A stretch of DNA of 64,000 nucleotides from Streptomyces sp. NBC_00525 (GTDB lineage Bacteria; Actinomycetota; Actinomycetes; Streptomycetales; Streptomycetaceae): positions 1-64,000 of the forward strand of contig NZ_CP107834.1 of the NCBI RefSeq assembly GCF_036346595.1. Reading direction: 5' to 3'. The stretch's first letter is position 1; each line of letters opens with the position of its first letter. Positions 35,743 to 45,800 of the stretch are shown one piece after another. The notes beneath the pieces are model-generated. The model saw nothing but the letters and a program-made list of their open reading frames with translations, was not told the DNA's origin and did not search any database. The position numbers and the translations under genes were made by a program.

Positions 35743-35874
35743 TCTGCCGAATGACGAGATCGCGGTGCGGAACTCCCGGTTCCCCGACGGCCCGCACCGG
35801 TGTTCACCCGTTCGGAAATCAGTGCGATGCTCGTCGGGGTGAAGCGTGACGAGTTCGCCCCCCTGATCGTCTGA
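35743..35874 (+). pseudogene. DUF397 protein, C-terminal remnant
   Basis: The stretch reads NDEIAVRNSRFPDGP, then after a frame change near 35797 VFTRSEISAMLVGVKRDEF and stops at TGA 35872-35874. V-R-x-S-x-x-P-D-G-P, F-T-x-x-E and G-V-K-x-x-E-F is the full C-terminal DUF397 pattern. The N-terminal half (W-x-K-S-S-Y) is missing. DUF397 proteins pair with XRE regulators in Streptomyces and modulate them; such a regulator, also broken, follows 83 bases later. Confidence 0.65.
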
Positions 35875-35957
35875 ATTTGGCCGCTACAGGCTTACGACCG
35901 CCCTGGCAGGGTCTCAGTCTGAGATCCTCACGGTAACGACGACGGGGGGCCAGGGAG

Positions 35958-36796
35958 TTGCGGGTGTCAGGCGGTCAAGTCCTGTGGGCTGTCGAAGGCG
36001 GAGAGGACTCAGGTAGTCACCTGGCCGGCGCGGGAAGGGTGCTGGGAGCTCACCTGCGCCGGCTGCGCAAGGAGCGGGGACTGCGCCTGGTGGATGTGGT
36101 GGAGGCAGGCCTGGCCGGCTCCGCTCCGATGCTCAGCCGTCTGGAGAACGGCGAGTCGCCTCTGAAGCCGGATCGACTGCTTTCCCTCGCGCGGTTCTAC
36201 GGCGTCACTGACGCCGCGGAGTTGGAATCTTTGGAGCGTCTGGCCAGCCGCTCGCAGGACACTCAGTGGTGGGAGGAGTTCCGGGACGCGATCCCGGACT
36301 GGCTGAAGCGGCTGATCAGTGCGGAGGCGTCTGCGCAGGAGATTCGCACCTATGAGGTGCAGTACGTCCCGGGCCTCTTGCAGAGGCCGGAGTACGCCGG
36401 GGCGCTGATGAAGCACGCTCTGCCGGGCACCTCTGCTGAGGATGCCGAGCGGCAGCTGGTCAAGCGTGATCGTGCGGTGCGCATGCGGCAGACCAGACGA
36501 GAGGTGCTCTCCGACGCGGGCGCGCCGGACTATTACGCGCTGGTGGACGAGGCTGTTCTGGCCCGGCCTGCGATGAAGCGACGGCTCCCGCACCGTCCAT
36601 TACTTATCTGTCGTTTCCGGCGCACCGGGAGGTGGACATGGTCTACCTGGAGGTCCGTAATGGCGGCAGCTACCTCACGAACCCAGAGGACGTGGACAGG
36701 TATCGCCTGGTCCTGACGTCTTTGTGGCACAGGGCTGCGGACCGCGACCAGACGCTGGAGCTGTTGGAGAGCTACATCCGCAAGCTCTCCGACTGA
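35958..36796 (+). pseudogene. XRE regulator of the DUF397-associated (DUF5753) type, broken
   Basis: The frame opens at GTG 35958. It has an HTH (LGAHLRRLRKERGLRLVDVV, then SAPMLSRLENGESPLKPDRL) and a DUF5753 domain start (EFRDAIPDWLKRLISAEASA, then IRTYEVQYVPGLLQRPEYA). After DEAVLARPAMKRRL the frame changes near 36590 and an expected stretch of about 35-40 residues is absent. The other frame resumes as ITYLSFPAHREVDMVYLEVR and ends IRKLSD at TGA 36794-36796. So a deletion with frame loss has killed it. It matches the adjacent DUF397 remnant; the pair decayed together. Confidence 0.8.
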
Positions 36797-36887
36797 GGGC
36801 GGGTCTGGTTCATCTTTTGCGGGCGAGGCTGCCGTAGACAGTCCATGTGCGGTCGGCAGGCCGCAGACTGAGGTTGGTCGCCGGTCT

Positions 36888-37577
36888 TCAGCGTGCAACG
36901 TCACCGATCGGACCGCCGATGGGCTCAAGGCCGTCGAAGAACCGTGCTACTTCGGCGAAGGAACGGATCTTTGCCCACTGCTGTCCGGTGAGCTCTCGCA
37001 TGAGGTCAGGTGCTTCCTCGTTTAATACGCGGTCCTCGTCGGCCAGGTGGCTCAGAACCAGGATGCTGCCCGAGGGGAGCTGGTTGATCAGTTCTGCCAC
37101 GTGCCGCCAGGGGTTGCGCGTGTCGGGGATGCAGTGCAGAACGGAAGTGGACAGCACCGCCACAGGTGCGCTGCTGCTGTCCAGCATCCCGGCCTGCTCG
37201 CTGCGGGCCAGGATCGTGGTGAAGTCCAGTAGATCGGCGTTGAGGATCAGTGTGCGGTCCTCGTCGAGCATCATGCGCGCGTGGGCCAGGACGACGGGGT
37301 CGTTGTCAATGTAGACGAGGCAGGCGTCCGTGCTCCCACGGCGGGCGATCTGGTGGACGTTGTCCCGGGTGGGCAAGCCGCATCCCGCCTGTTGACGCCT
37401 GAGCGTGTCCGTGCGGCGCGAAGTGAACCTTCCTGCACAGCTCCTGGCGTATTCCTGTTCGCATTTGCTCAAAAGGTTGTTCAGCCACGTCCAGGACGGG
37501 AGAGGTGGGGCGTTCATCGGGCCCTCGGAGAAGTAACCCGATCGAGTGAACCGAGGGGCATGCTTTCCGGGCTCCAT
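36888..37577 (-). CDS. SAM-dependent methyltransferase of DUF574 type, probably degenerate
   Basis: The 229-residue frame has DUF574 hallmarks: GCGLPTRDNVHQIARRG, ACLVYIDNDPVVLAHARMML and VLSTSVLHCIPD, the SAM-binding core of this Streptomyces family. The N-terminal part is wrong: the usual D-Y-L-L-G-G-K-D-N-F and the hydrophobic strand before G-x-G are missing, replaced by ARSCAGRFTSRRTDTLRRQQ. The C-terminus also ends early after GLEPIGGPIGDVAR. It may be a pseudogene that kept an open frame. Many DUF574 genes sit near XRE-DUF397 pairs, as here. Substrate unknown. Confidence 0.6.
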   Translation of the reverse strand: MEPGKHAPRFTRSGYFSEGPMNAPPLPSWTWLNNLLSKCEQEYARSCAGRFTSRRTDTLRRQQAGCGLPTRDNVHQIARRGSTDACLVYIDNDPVVLAHARMMLDEDRTLILNADLLDFTTILARSEQAGMLDSSSAPVAVLSTSVLHCIPDTRNPWRHVAELINQLPSGSILVLSHLADEDRVLNEEAPDLMRELTGQQWAKIRSFAEVARFFDGLEPIGGPIGDVAR

Positions 37578-37705
37578 AAAAATGGACCAAGGGGGAGAAA
37601 TACCCGCTGGTTCCCATATTGGCGGACCGGCGGGTCGCCGGGGATCTGGGCACCGCGGTGCATAGGAGGCGCGGGTCGTTCTGCCGGGAGCAGGCTTGCT
37701 GCGCC

Positions 37706-38422
37706 CTACGGGCGGGGTCGCCAGGTGCGGAGCTCAAGGTGGAGGATGTTCGTGTCGGAGTGGATACGTCCGGTTTCGACGAGCCATTGGTGGATGGCGG
37801 CGGTGACATCGCCTGCGGCCTGGTCGGTGCGGCGGGCGAAGTCGGCCGCGTCGAAGCCGCCGGTGGTGGAGGAGCCGTAAGAGCGTTCCTCGGTGTGGTC
37901 TGCCCGTTGGACGATGTCGCGGCGGATGCCGGGCGAGTCGGTGCGGCTGCCGGAGGGATGGACGAAGGCGGTCTTGGCCAGGCGGACGGTGAAGGCGATG
38001 CGGAGCCTGTGCCGGGCGGCTTCGGCGATCAGGGTGCGCAGGCGGGTGGAACCGGAGGCGATGGCCTGGGCTCCGGCGCGGCCGGTACCGGTTCCGGCGG
38101 GCGTGATGAGGACCGCTTTGGTCCGGACCCGGGCGCGGGTTCCGGAGGCGGTGGTGCGGCGGGTGATGTGCGGGGCGGCGAGGGCGGCCAGTTCGGCGGT
38201 GTCGGTGATTCCCGCTGTCTGGACGGCGGTTAGGACGTGGGTGAGGGCGGGGACGAAGGCGGCGCCTTTGTGGCGTGTGTAGAACTGGGAGACCAGGGAG
38301 GGGTCCCGGCCGATGATGCGGGCGATGTCGCGCTTGGTGAAGCCGGCGGCCTGGAGCTGGTCGGCGAGTTGGGCTGCCTCGTTCAGTTGCGGCTCGGAGG
38401 CGGGGCGGCGGCTGGGGGGCAT
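37706..38422 (-). CDS. HTH protein, third gene of a replication/telomere-like cassette
   Basis: This is an intact 238-residue protein starting at ATG 38422, sharing a base with the stop of the 718-residue gene (TGATG). An N-terminal HTH is visible: AAGFTKRDIARIIGRDPSLV then SQFYTRHKGAAF. A basic middle (TTASGTRARVRTKAVLITPA) and a C-terminal domain ending ILHLELRTWRPRP follow. The layout (HTH, basic linker, beta-rich tail, partner gene directly upstream) resembles Streptomyces terminal proteins (Tpg, Tpc) that cap linear ends, but I see no direct sequence match. It could instead be a plasmid regulator. Confidence 0.55.
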   Translation of the reverse strand: MPPSRRPASEPQLNEAAQLADQLQAAGFTKRDIARIIGRDPSLVSQFYTRHKGAAFVPALTHVLTAVQTAGITDTAELAALAAPHITRRTTASGTRARVRTKAVLITPAGTGTGRAGAQAIASGSTRLRTLIAEAARHRLRIAFTVRLAKTAFVHPSGSRTDSPGIRRDIVQRADHTEERSYGSSTTGGFDAADFARRTDQAAGDVTAAIHQWLVETGRIHSDTNILHLELRTWRPRP

Positions 38423-40578
38423 CAGGCCTCCCCGGGCGCGGCGGCCGCGGCAGGCTGAAGGGCGGTGCGGCCTGCGTCGCGCAGGGCGAGGAGTTTGTCC
38501 TCGGTGGTGGGTGCGGGCAGGGGGCCTGCGAGGTGGCCCTTGCGAAGGTAGTCGCCGGGCTGGCCGTGGTAGGGCCAGGCCTGGGGGGTGGAGAGGTAGA
38601 CGGCGTCGGTGCGGAAGGCGACGACGCTGCCGGGCGGGGTGTGGAGGGCGCCCGCGTGGGTGTTGTCGTCGCGGTGGCGTTGGGAGAGCAGGGCGGCCCG
38701 GGCTCCCGACCAGATCGCGGCGGCCCATTCGGGGTGGGCGTTGGGGTCGCGGGAGAAGCCGGTGGGGCGCTGCCAGGTGATCTGCTCATCGGTGAAGCCG
38801 ATGATCTCGGCGTCGGGGGGGACGTCGCGCTCCGCGGTGCGGGGGGTGGTGCCGGTGACCATGCGGGGGCGCTGGGCGAAGGAGCCGATGCCGTACAGGA
38901 GGAGGCTGCGGACGGCGCGTGAGGCGAGGTGGGCGGCTTGGCGCTGGTTCGGGTCGCCGTGGAGGTCGGCCTGGGCGGCGAGGGAGGACCAGGCTTCCCT
39001 GAGTTTCTTGGACCAGTCGTCGAGGGGTTTGCCGTCGTCGAAGAGCAGGGCGTCGAGGATTTCGATACGCCAGGGGGTGAGGGGGTTGGCCAGGGCGGTG
39101 TAGATTTCCGGGCCGCCGGCCCAGGTGGTGAAGGTGGTGCCGGGCTGGGCGGGGTAGTGCCAGGCGCGGTCGCCGGGGGCGGGTGCGGGCAGGAGGCCGA
39201 CGTGGTTCCAGGTGTCGGGGACAGTGACGCGTACGTGCCAGTGGCCGCAGCCGTAGAGGGCCTTGAGCTGTTCTTTTTCGCTCCAGGAGGCGAAGGTGGC
39301 TGCGGTGATGCGGCGCGGGGTGCCGACGGGAGATTTCCAGGTGTGCTTGGCGTAGGCAAACGTGCGGTCGTACTCCACCAGGGCGGGCAGTTGCTCGGGC
39401 ACCGCGGGCGGGGTGATGAGTTCGGTGCGGCCCTGGCCGGCCGTGGCGTGCAGGAGGCTGCGGAGTTCCTCGGACAGGACGGGGTAGCCGTCGGCGTACT
39501 GGCCGCGGGTGGGGATGGTGCGGGTCCACAGGTCGCGTCCGGTCTGCGACGGGGAGCCCATGAGAACGGCGTCGTTCCAGTGCGTGCGCAGAGTTTTCCA
39601 GAGGAGGACGAAGGCGTCGCGGACGGTGGCGGGGCCGGCGCCTTCGGGGTCGAACCACTCCCCCACCGAGCGGATCTCGACGTGGTGGCGGCCGTTGTCG
39701 CTCTGGTAGCGGGCGACGGGGTTGCGGGGGTGGACGAAGTGGCCGGCCATCTTGTCCTTGCCGCGGCCGGTGTCGGTGCGCCAGCCGGGGATGGGGGCGT
39801 TGAGCCAGGCGGCGACGGCGTCCTTGAGGAAGGGGTGCCGGCCGGCCTGGTGGTGCCAGGGGTCGCCGGCGGTGATGAAGATCCGCTCGGTTCCCTCCGG
39901 GACGGCGTGGAAGACGGCCTGGAGGATGGTCGCGGCCGTGGTGTCGGGCAGGTTCAGGCGCAGGGTCTGGTCACGGTGGACCAGAACGCCTGTGGCGGTG
40001 TCGAGGAAGACGGTCGAGCGGGCCTGCTGGGTGAAGTTCGGGTGAGTGGAGACGAGGTGGGGGGTGTGGGCGAACCAGCGGTCGCCCTCGGGTCCGTCGG
40101 GGATCGAGGGCAGCTCTCGCGAAAGGGCTGCGGCGGTGACCGGTTCCGCTGCGGCGGCGGGTTCAAAAAGGGCGGGAGCAGGATGAGGAGTGGGCGCGGC
40201 CTGACGGAAGGAGGCCGCGTGCGTCTCGGGCGGACCAGGCTGTTCTGCTGCGGCAGGGGCTGTCCGGCCGTCGGCCGGCATGGTGCTCTGGCCGACGATG
40301 GATGCGCTGGTGGAGGTGGGGGCGGGCGTAGATTCCTGTGTCTCGGCGAGAAGCTTGTCGGGGGCGAGGGACGGGGCGATCTGGACGATGTCGGCGAGGC
40401 TGAGGCCGGCTGCGGGAGCGATGCGCTCCGGGTTGGCCTTGTCGTGGGCGGCCAGCATCCGGATCTTCTTGTCCCGGGCTGCCTCGAGCCTGGCCAGAGC
40501 CGCTTTCGCCTGCTTGATCGCGTCGCGGTCCTTGCGCAGGTCGGCAAGGGCGGCGTTGTAGGTCTTGGCGTCCATCAC
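38422..40578 (-). CDS. Large protein with family-B DNA polymerase-like palm motifs
   Basis: This is an intact 718-residue protein. Residues 5-50 form a coiled coil (LRKDRDAIKQAKAALARLEA), then a Pro/Ala-rich linker to about 160. The C-terminal 450 residues show three spaced motifs: VEYDRTFAYA (Asp404) like motif A D-x2-S-x-Y, SRAVRSLLLYGIGSF (about 553-567) like motif B K-x3-N-x2-Y-G, and VVAFRTDAVYLS (Asp658) like motif C. Gaps of about 155 and 95 residues fit protein-primed family-B enzymes. Whether it polymerises is unknown; some motif residues differ (Arg for Lys in B). It is coupled to an HTH gene on each side. The polymerase link is my inference. Confidence 0.6.
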   Translation of the reverse strand: MMDAKTYNAALADLRKDRDAIKQAKAALARLEAARDKKIRMLAAHDKANPERIAPAAGLSLADIVQIAPSLAPDKLLAETQESTPAPTSTSASIVGQSTMPADGRTAPAAAEQPGPPETHAASFRQAAPTPHPAPALFEPAAAAEPVTAAALSRELPSIPDGPEGDRWFAHTPHLVSTHPNFTQQARSTVFLDTATGVLVHRDQTLRLNLPDTTAATILQAVFHAVPEGTERIFITAGDPWHHQAGRHPFLKDAVAAWLNAPIPGWRTDTGRGKDKMAGHFVHPRNPVARYQSDNGRHHVEIRSVGEWFDPEGAGPATVRDAFVLLWKTLRTHWNDAVLMGSPSQTGRDLWTRTIPTRGQYADGYPVLSEELRSLLHATAGQGRTELITPPAVPEQLPALVEYDRTFAYAKHTWKSPVGTPRRITAATFASWSEKEQLKALYGCGHWHVRVTVPDTWNHVGLLPAPAPGDRAWHYPAQPGTTFTTWAGGPEIYTALANPLTPWRIEILDALLFDDGKPLDDWSKKLREAWSSLAAQADLHGDPNQRQAAHLASRAVRSLLLYGIGSFAQRPRMVTGTTPRTAERDVPPDAEIIGFTDEQITWQRPTGFSRDPNAHPEWAAAIWSGARAALLSQRHRDDNTHAGALHTPPGSVVAFRTDAVYLSTPQAWPYHGQPGDYLRKGHLAGPLPAPTTEDKLLALRDAGRTALQPAAAAAPGEA

Positions 40579-41192
40579 GGTGCCTCGCAGTCAATGTTGC
40601 GGGTTGATACGTAGGCGATCGGGCCGCCGGAATGGGAGGGCAGGCGGGAGCCGAGAAGAAGTTCGGCGGTTCTGCGGTCTGCGGCCGACGGTGCGGTGAG
40701 GTGGACGACCGGCTGGACGAGATCGGTGACATACCCGGCCAGGACTGCGTCGGGGAAGGCGTGCCGGCCCTGCCCGTTGCTCTCCCATCGGCCCAGACCG
40801 GTCAGAACGGCAACCACGTAGCCGGAGACGGTCACGGGCAGCACTTGCCCGGCTGCGACGCTGGCAGCGTCGCAGCGCCACCAGCCGCGCATGGCCTCCT
40901 GGATCTTCCCGGCCTGCAAGGTGGCGGAGAACCCGGTCCGCTCGGTGTTCCCGGCATTCCCCTCGCGTGCGCGCCGGTCCGCTTCCACGCGCAGCACGGC
41001 GATCTCCGGTGCTTCAAGGGCGTGCAGCGGAGCCGCGTGGCGTGTGCTCAGGGCCTGGACGGCTTCCAGGGGGACTATTACCCGCACTCCCCTGTTGGTC
41101 AGCCCCGGGATCAGGTGAGCGTGCACCAGGCGGCGGAAGGTGGTGATGGCCATGCCGAGTTCGGCGGCGGCCTGCCCCGTCGTCAGCAGCAT
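40575..41192 (-). CDS. HTH DNA-binding protein, first gene of the cassette
   Basis: I place the start at ATG 41192 (MLLTTGQAAAELGMAITTFR), giving 205 residues; GGGGG lies 7-12 bases upstream. ATG 41219 is also in frame but lies inside a palindrome. The N-terminal domain is a MerR/excisionase-like HTH (TTGQAAAELGMAITTFRRLV, then IPGLTNRGVRVIVPLEAVQA). The C-terminal part (MRGWWRCDAASVAAGQVLPV, SGYVVAVLTGLGRWESNG) is a separate domain of unknown role. The stop overlaps the next start by four bases. It probably binds the palindrome upstream and regulates the cassette, or marks a replication site. Confidence 0.6.
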   Translation of the reverse strand: MLLTTGQAAAELGMAITTFRRLVHAHLIPGLTNRGVRVIVPLEAVQALSTRHAAPLHALEAPEIAVLRVEADRRAREGNAGNTERTGFSATLQAGKIQEAMRGWWRCDAASVAAGQVLPVTVSGYVVAVLTGLGRWESNGQGRHAFPDAVLAGYVTDLVQPVVHLTAPSAADRRTAELLLGSRLPSHSGGPIAYVSTRNIDCEAP

Positions 41193-41217
41193 CACACCGC
41201 CCCCTACATCAAGTCGC

Positions 41218-41231
41218 ATCAGATATCTGAT
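41218..41231. promoter_or_regulatory. 14-bp perfect palindrome upstream of the cassette
   Basis: ATCAGATATCTGAT is fully symmetric and lies 26-39 bases before the chosen start of the HTH gene, at the edge of an A/T-richer stretch (41205-41260). It fits an operator or iteron-like binding site for the encoded HTH protein. Confidence 0.55.
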
Positions 41232-41776
41232 TCGACATAAACGTTATCGAGTGCGCTCAAGCACGTCAAAGACACAGGTCCGGATCTGATTTGGCGACGC
41301 CTTGGCGGCTCTTCCATGACTGGTCAGGTCGGCGCTACCGGATGGCACATCGCACCGCCGCCAAGCCGCCACCTCTGGCCTTGCGTGCGTGTCCCTCGGC
41401 TCCAGCCGGGGAGGAGAACGCGTCTTGCGGCTGCTCGGGCCTGCCGCCGGGGGTGGACGCTGGACCGGGTGCAGGCCGCTCCGTCCTTCTCGAGGGGTGC
41501 CTGTGCCAGCCCTCCTCTCAGCGCCCCGCGCATACGCTCGATGCCGCGTCCCGGCCGTGGCCCTGCGAGGTTCCCGTCAGTCTCCTCCCATACGACCGGA
41601 GGGAGGCACGGTGTCCAGACCCCAGCGGCCGCCCCGTACAGCAGTGCAGCCCATGCAGGACCGAAACGAAATGGAGACGGACGAGCAGCCGCAATCACCG
41701 GGCCCGATCCGGCCATCCGTTCGAGTCCGGCCGAAACCCGTAACGGGGCAGGCCGTGCAAGAAGCCGGACAGCGTT
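41232..41776. other. Stretch without a supported gene
   Basis: Open frames here overlap on both strands with no conserved motif. The right part probably once held the 5' portion of the transposase whose 3' end remains at 41777, but I cannot read it. Confidence 0.35.
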
Positions 41777-42070
41777 GCGGCCGACAGGGCTTACAGCAGC
41801 GGCCGCATCCGCGAGTACCTGCGACGGCCAGGAATCCGCCACACCATCCCGGAGAAGACCGACAGCCAGGCCGCCCGCATACGTAAAGGCGCACGCGGTG
41901 GCCGGCCGCCCGGCTTCGATGAGGACCGCTACAAGAAGCGCAGCACCGTCGAGCGGGCGATCAACCACCTGAAACAGTCCTGGGCGGTCGCCACTCGCTA
42001 CGACAAGCGCGGCTACGTCTTCCTCGGCACTACAACCGCCGCGGCCATCGCCATCTGGCTCCGAACATGA
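41777..42070 (+). pseudogene. IS5-family transposase, 3' fragment
   Basis: One frame reads RIREYLRRPGIRHTIPEKTD, then ARIRKGARGGRPPGFDEDRY, KKRSTVERAINHLKQSWAVA and ATRYDKRGYVFLGTTTAAAI, ending LRT at TGA 42068-42070. The R-x-T-V-E-R motif carries the catalytic Glu of DDE transposases. The 5' two thirds are missing, with no visible inverted repeat. It converges with the gene at 42075-42509, just 4 bases away, so that gene may lack its native 3' surroundings. Confidence 0.7.
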
Positions 42071-42074
42071 ACTT

Positions 42075-42509
42075 CTACGCGACCCAGCAGTAGACGCCCT
42101 GGTTCTGGCGCCGGGCCTTGCTGACGAGAGCAGCCAGATCACCCATGATCGCGTCCGCGATCTCCGCGTCGATGACCTCGCCGTCCTCCGCCCGCAGCTG
42201 AGTCCACGAGGCGGCGACATCGCTCAATCTGGAGTGCCCTGCGTCCGCGAGCGCAGTGGTCAGGCGAGGCGAGATCGCGAAGACGACGCATCCGTCGTTG
42301 TCCTGGCCGGCGACGATGCGAGGCTCACCGGACTCGACGAGTTCCTCGAAGCTGCCGCCAACCAGAAGGCATTCCCACTCGATCACGGCCTCTTCGGGAT
42401 CGAAGTTGCCGAAGGAGAGCGACTCAAACGCCCGTCCCGGCCCAGCATTGAGGGTCAGGCTCGCTGACGTGTCGTCCGGCGCGACGAAGAACTCCACGAT
42501 GATGCTCAC
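42075..42509 (-). CDS. Small acidic protein, function unknown
   Basis: This is a 144-residue protein from GTG 42509 (VSIIVEFFVAPDDTSASLTL). The frame extends 45 bases upstream without conserved sequence. It is acidic and looks alpha/beta, with PEEAVIEWECLLVGGSFEEL, DGCVVFAISPRLTTALADAG and a final helical part. Its size, acidity and lack of catalytic motif resemble Streptomyces immunity-type proteins, but nothing proves this. It stands alone on the minus strand. Confidence 0.55.
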   Translation of the reverse strand: MSIIVEFFVAPDDTSASLTLNAGPGRAFESLSFGNFDPEEAVIEWECLLVGGSFEELVESGEPRIVAGQDNDGCVVFAISPRLTTALADAGHSRLSDVAASWTQLRAEDGEVIDAEIADAIMGDLAALVSKARRQNQGVYCWVA

Positions 42510-42874
42510 CCGGGCATCATGCCCGGCAGCCCACAACCATGATCGGCCGGACAAGTCCTAGCGGGCCGTGGGACGATGGTCCGGATCTGTGGGGGCCACG
42601 CCTCGATTACGGCGTCAGTCCACCACATATGGATCAGCGTGGTCAGTGCAGCCCGGTCGACGTGCCCTGCACTGTCCCTCACCAGGATCGGCCGTCTGTG
42701 CTCCTGCGATGTCGGCCGGGGTGCCGACGGTTTTCCGTTGCGGGCACTCGGGGCTTCCAATGTGCCTGGCCGTACCGTCTCGTGTGGTCAGGCAGGGCTG
42801 TTGGGCAGGTGCCGCATGGTCTATGCCGAGGGACGGTTTGCCGTTGGTCATGGCAGCGATGCACCTGACAGCGT
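42510..42874. other. Stretch without a supported gene
   Basis: Open frames on both strands here have no start signal or recognisable product. A minus-strand frame at 42506-42760 contains a possible helix (RAALTTLIHMWWTDAVIEAW) but nothing more. No clear terminator. Confidence 0.35.
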
Positions 42875-45800
42875 TCATCGCCTGTGGGGTGGTGCTACGG
42901 CTTCCTGGCGTACCGTGCGGCGGCAGTCCTGCCGGAGGGTGGCCTGGATGGCGGAGTACGCGGGTGAGTCGGGGAGGAAGCGTGCCAGGGTGCAGCGGAC
43001 GCGGGGGGCGGGGTCGTGGGCGAGCTGGTGGCCGAGGTCGGTCAGATCCGGTCGGTCGGTGGCGTGGCACCACAGGCGGGCGGCCAGGGCGCGGACCCAT
43101 GAGGACGGGTGTCCTGACAGGCTCGGGATCAGCGGGATCAGGCTTTCGCGAGGCAGGGCGTCGAGGTCTCGTGCGATGTGGCGGTCGAGGTTCTTGCGGT
43201 GCTGGGCCAGCAGAGGCAGGGCTGCGGTCTTAATGGGGTCGTGCTGGGCTGGTGTGCGGGCGAGGCGGCATGCCGCGCTGAGACCTGCGTACCGCAGGGT
43301 GGCCGGTCCGCTTTCGAAGCGGAATCGTTCGTAGGGGTGGATGGTTTCGTGGTCGTCGGTGCCGGGGTTGTCCAGGAGTCCTCTGAGGGCGTCCATGGCG
43401 GTTTCCAGGAACTGTGAGCGGCGCTGCGGGGTGAGTCTTGTGGCCAGGGACCTGAGTGCGTGCAGGGCGTCTTGGCGAAGGTCGGCGGTGTTCGTGCGGT
43501 CTCGGATCTGCCGGTTCAGAGTTTCGGCGAGAGCATCGCAGTCCGAGGGGGTCAGCAGGCGGGCTGCCAGCAGGGCGGTGCGGGGCAGGGTTGCTTCTGC
43601 GGGCAACGGGGCGGCGCCTGGTCTCAGGAGTGTGGCGTCGAGCAGTGACTGTGCGAGGGGGCGGGCCGCGTCGGCGGGTGCGCCGGCCAGGACGAGCGCG
43701 AGGGCTGCGACCACTCCCCCGCGGCCGGCGCCGGCCGTGCAGCGTTCAGCGACGACGCTGGGCAGCAGTCGGAGGATGTCTCCCGCTGTGAGGACGATCT
43801 GCGACATCGAGTAGTCGGTGAGCATCGCCTGACACGCCCTGTCGACCGCTTCGACACGTTCCGGGCCGGAATGGTGCTGGGCGATAGCGAGGAGAGTCCG
43901 GGCGTAGGGGCCGCCGACGTTGGGGTGGGCTGTGGTTCGTGTCGCGTGCCACTGCTCGGTGAAGTCGAGGAACCGGCGGGCTTGGTCGGTGGTGAGGGCG
44001 GGGGCGGCCGCTGCGAGCAGTCCGGCAGCTTCGTGGTGCACGTACGGCATGTCGGGCCGGGCTGTTGCGAGCCCGGAGAGCTCTTGCATGGCCAGATCCG
44101 CCCAGGCCCGGACCTGCGGATCCGGCATCAGGTCGGCCAGGGTCCGGGCGGTGAGGAACATGCTCTGGTGTTTCCACCGGGGCAGGTCCGTCCAGTGGTG
44201 GGGCACGGGCAGATCGAGCGGCGCATCGGGGAGGTGCTCGCTCAGCTCTTGGATGAGCTTGCTGGTGCCCGCCTTGGTGAAATGGCCGGCGGCCTGGCTG
44301 AACAGCTTGTGCTCCAGATGCATACGTCCGAGCAGTTCATGGGCTTCGCGTTCGGCCGACCAGCTTGCCGAAGCGACGCTGTGGCGCAGGTACTGGGTCA
44401 GTGCCTGGCGGCGGTCGGCGGGGTGCACCCGGTTCGCAAGCCGTCCAAGGGTCCGCTCGCGGACTGCTGCCGTGGCGCCCATGATGCTGCCCTGGCCGGC
44501 TGCGCGCAGGACGGTGGTTGTCGGAAACGCCTGGCCGAGCTCTTTGGTCTGGAGGTGGTAGCGGATGCGGACCTGGCTCTGTGCGTCGATCCACGCCGCG
44601 GCATCGTGATGGTTGCCGTAGTGAACGGCTCGCTCGATCGCTTCTCCGTACCGTTCGAGTGCCCCCGGGCCGTCTCCGGTCTCGGCCAGGAACCGGGCGT
44701 GGCGGGCGCGCAGGAGCGCGGCGACCGGCGGAGGGTAGGACGATGACCGGATGAAGTTCTTCCAGGTCGTCCCCGTGCGGTCGGTGTCCGCCAGACAGGC
44801 ATAGAGGCGTACCTGGGCCACCACTTCGGTCTCGGCGGCGCCGTCGGCAAGGATTCGCAGGGCGTCCTTCCGGTCATGGACCAGGTCCGGCCGCCCTTGG
44901 GCGACGGCGTGCTCGGCGAACCATGCTGCCGCCTGAACAGCGTGAGGGCTGTGAGGCTGCAGGGCGTCGATGTGGGTGGTGACGTCCGTCAGGGAGACCT
45001 GGTGGTAGTGCTCGAAGGCCGCCAGGCCTCCCAGTGCGTTCGCTGAGCGGATCAGGTGGTCGGCAGCATCGATCTGCTGGTCGGACAGCCGCTGGATGAC
45101 GGAGTTCGCCAGCCACGGTTCACCTGTTTCGAGAGCGGCGGCCATGACGGACACGTGGATCAGCGTGCCGGCGTCGTGGTCACCCGCCTCGTGCAGAACT
45201 TCCGCCTGCCTCTGGCACACGGACAGGGAGAAGGACGGCCAGCCGGCATCGTCCAGCGCCTGCGCCAGTGCTGCATACCGGGCGGCAGCCTCGGCAGGCT
45301 GGGTCGTCTCCATCAGCCGGGCCTGCTCGAAGTCCCGGTCGAGGCCCAGGTGGGCGAGGGGACCCCGCATCACCGCGTCCGACTCCACGGGCCGCCGCTG
45401 CCGGTGCGGCGCTGCGATGACAGAGAACCGCTGCTTCAGCCGGGGGGCGAGCTCACGGCGCAGCGTGTTCTCGCTGATCCACGCGCCGTTGGGAACCCAG
45501 TCGCCTACCTTGTGCTCGATGTCCGAGAAAACCGCCTCCGCCCCTTCCAGGGTGTCCTCGAACGCGACCGGGCGCAGCCGGTCGATCGCGTGACTGCGGT
45601 CCTGCCCATCGCCGTCCTCCAGGCGCAGATGCTTGACCCTCAGGTTCGACAGCAGCCGCCAGGACAGCTCGGCCACATCGACAGCACTGGTGTCCAGACG
45701 GTTTCGGGCTGCGGCTTCGGCGACGACCTGGTCGAACATGGCCAGGCGGCCACGCACGTCAGTGCTCGTGGGGCCGGACTGGGCGGCGATCCGCCGGAAA

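Noticed and set aside
37706..38422. Calling the 238-residue protein Tpg outright
   Set aside because: Size and layout fit, but I see no specific sequence match to Tpg, so it stays a hypothesis.
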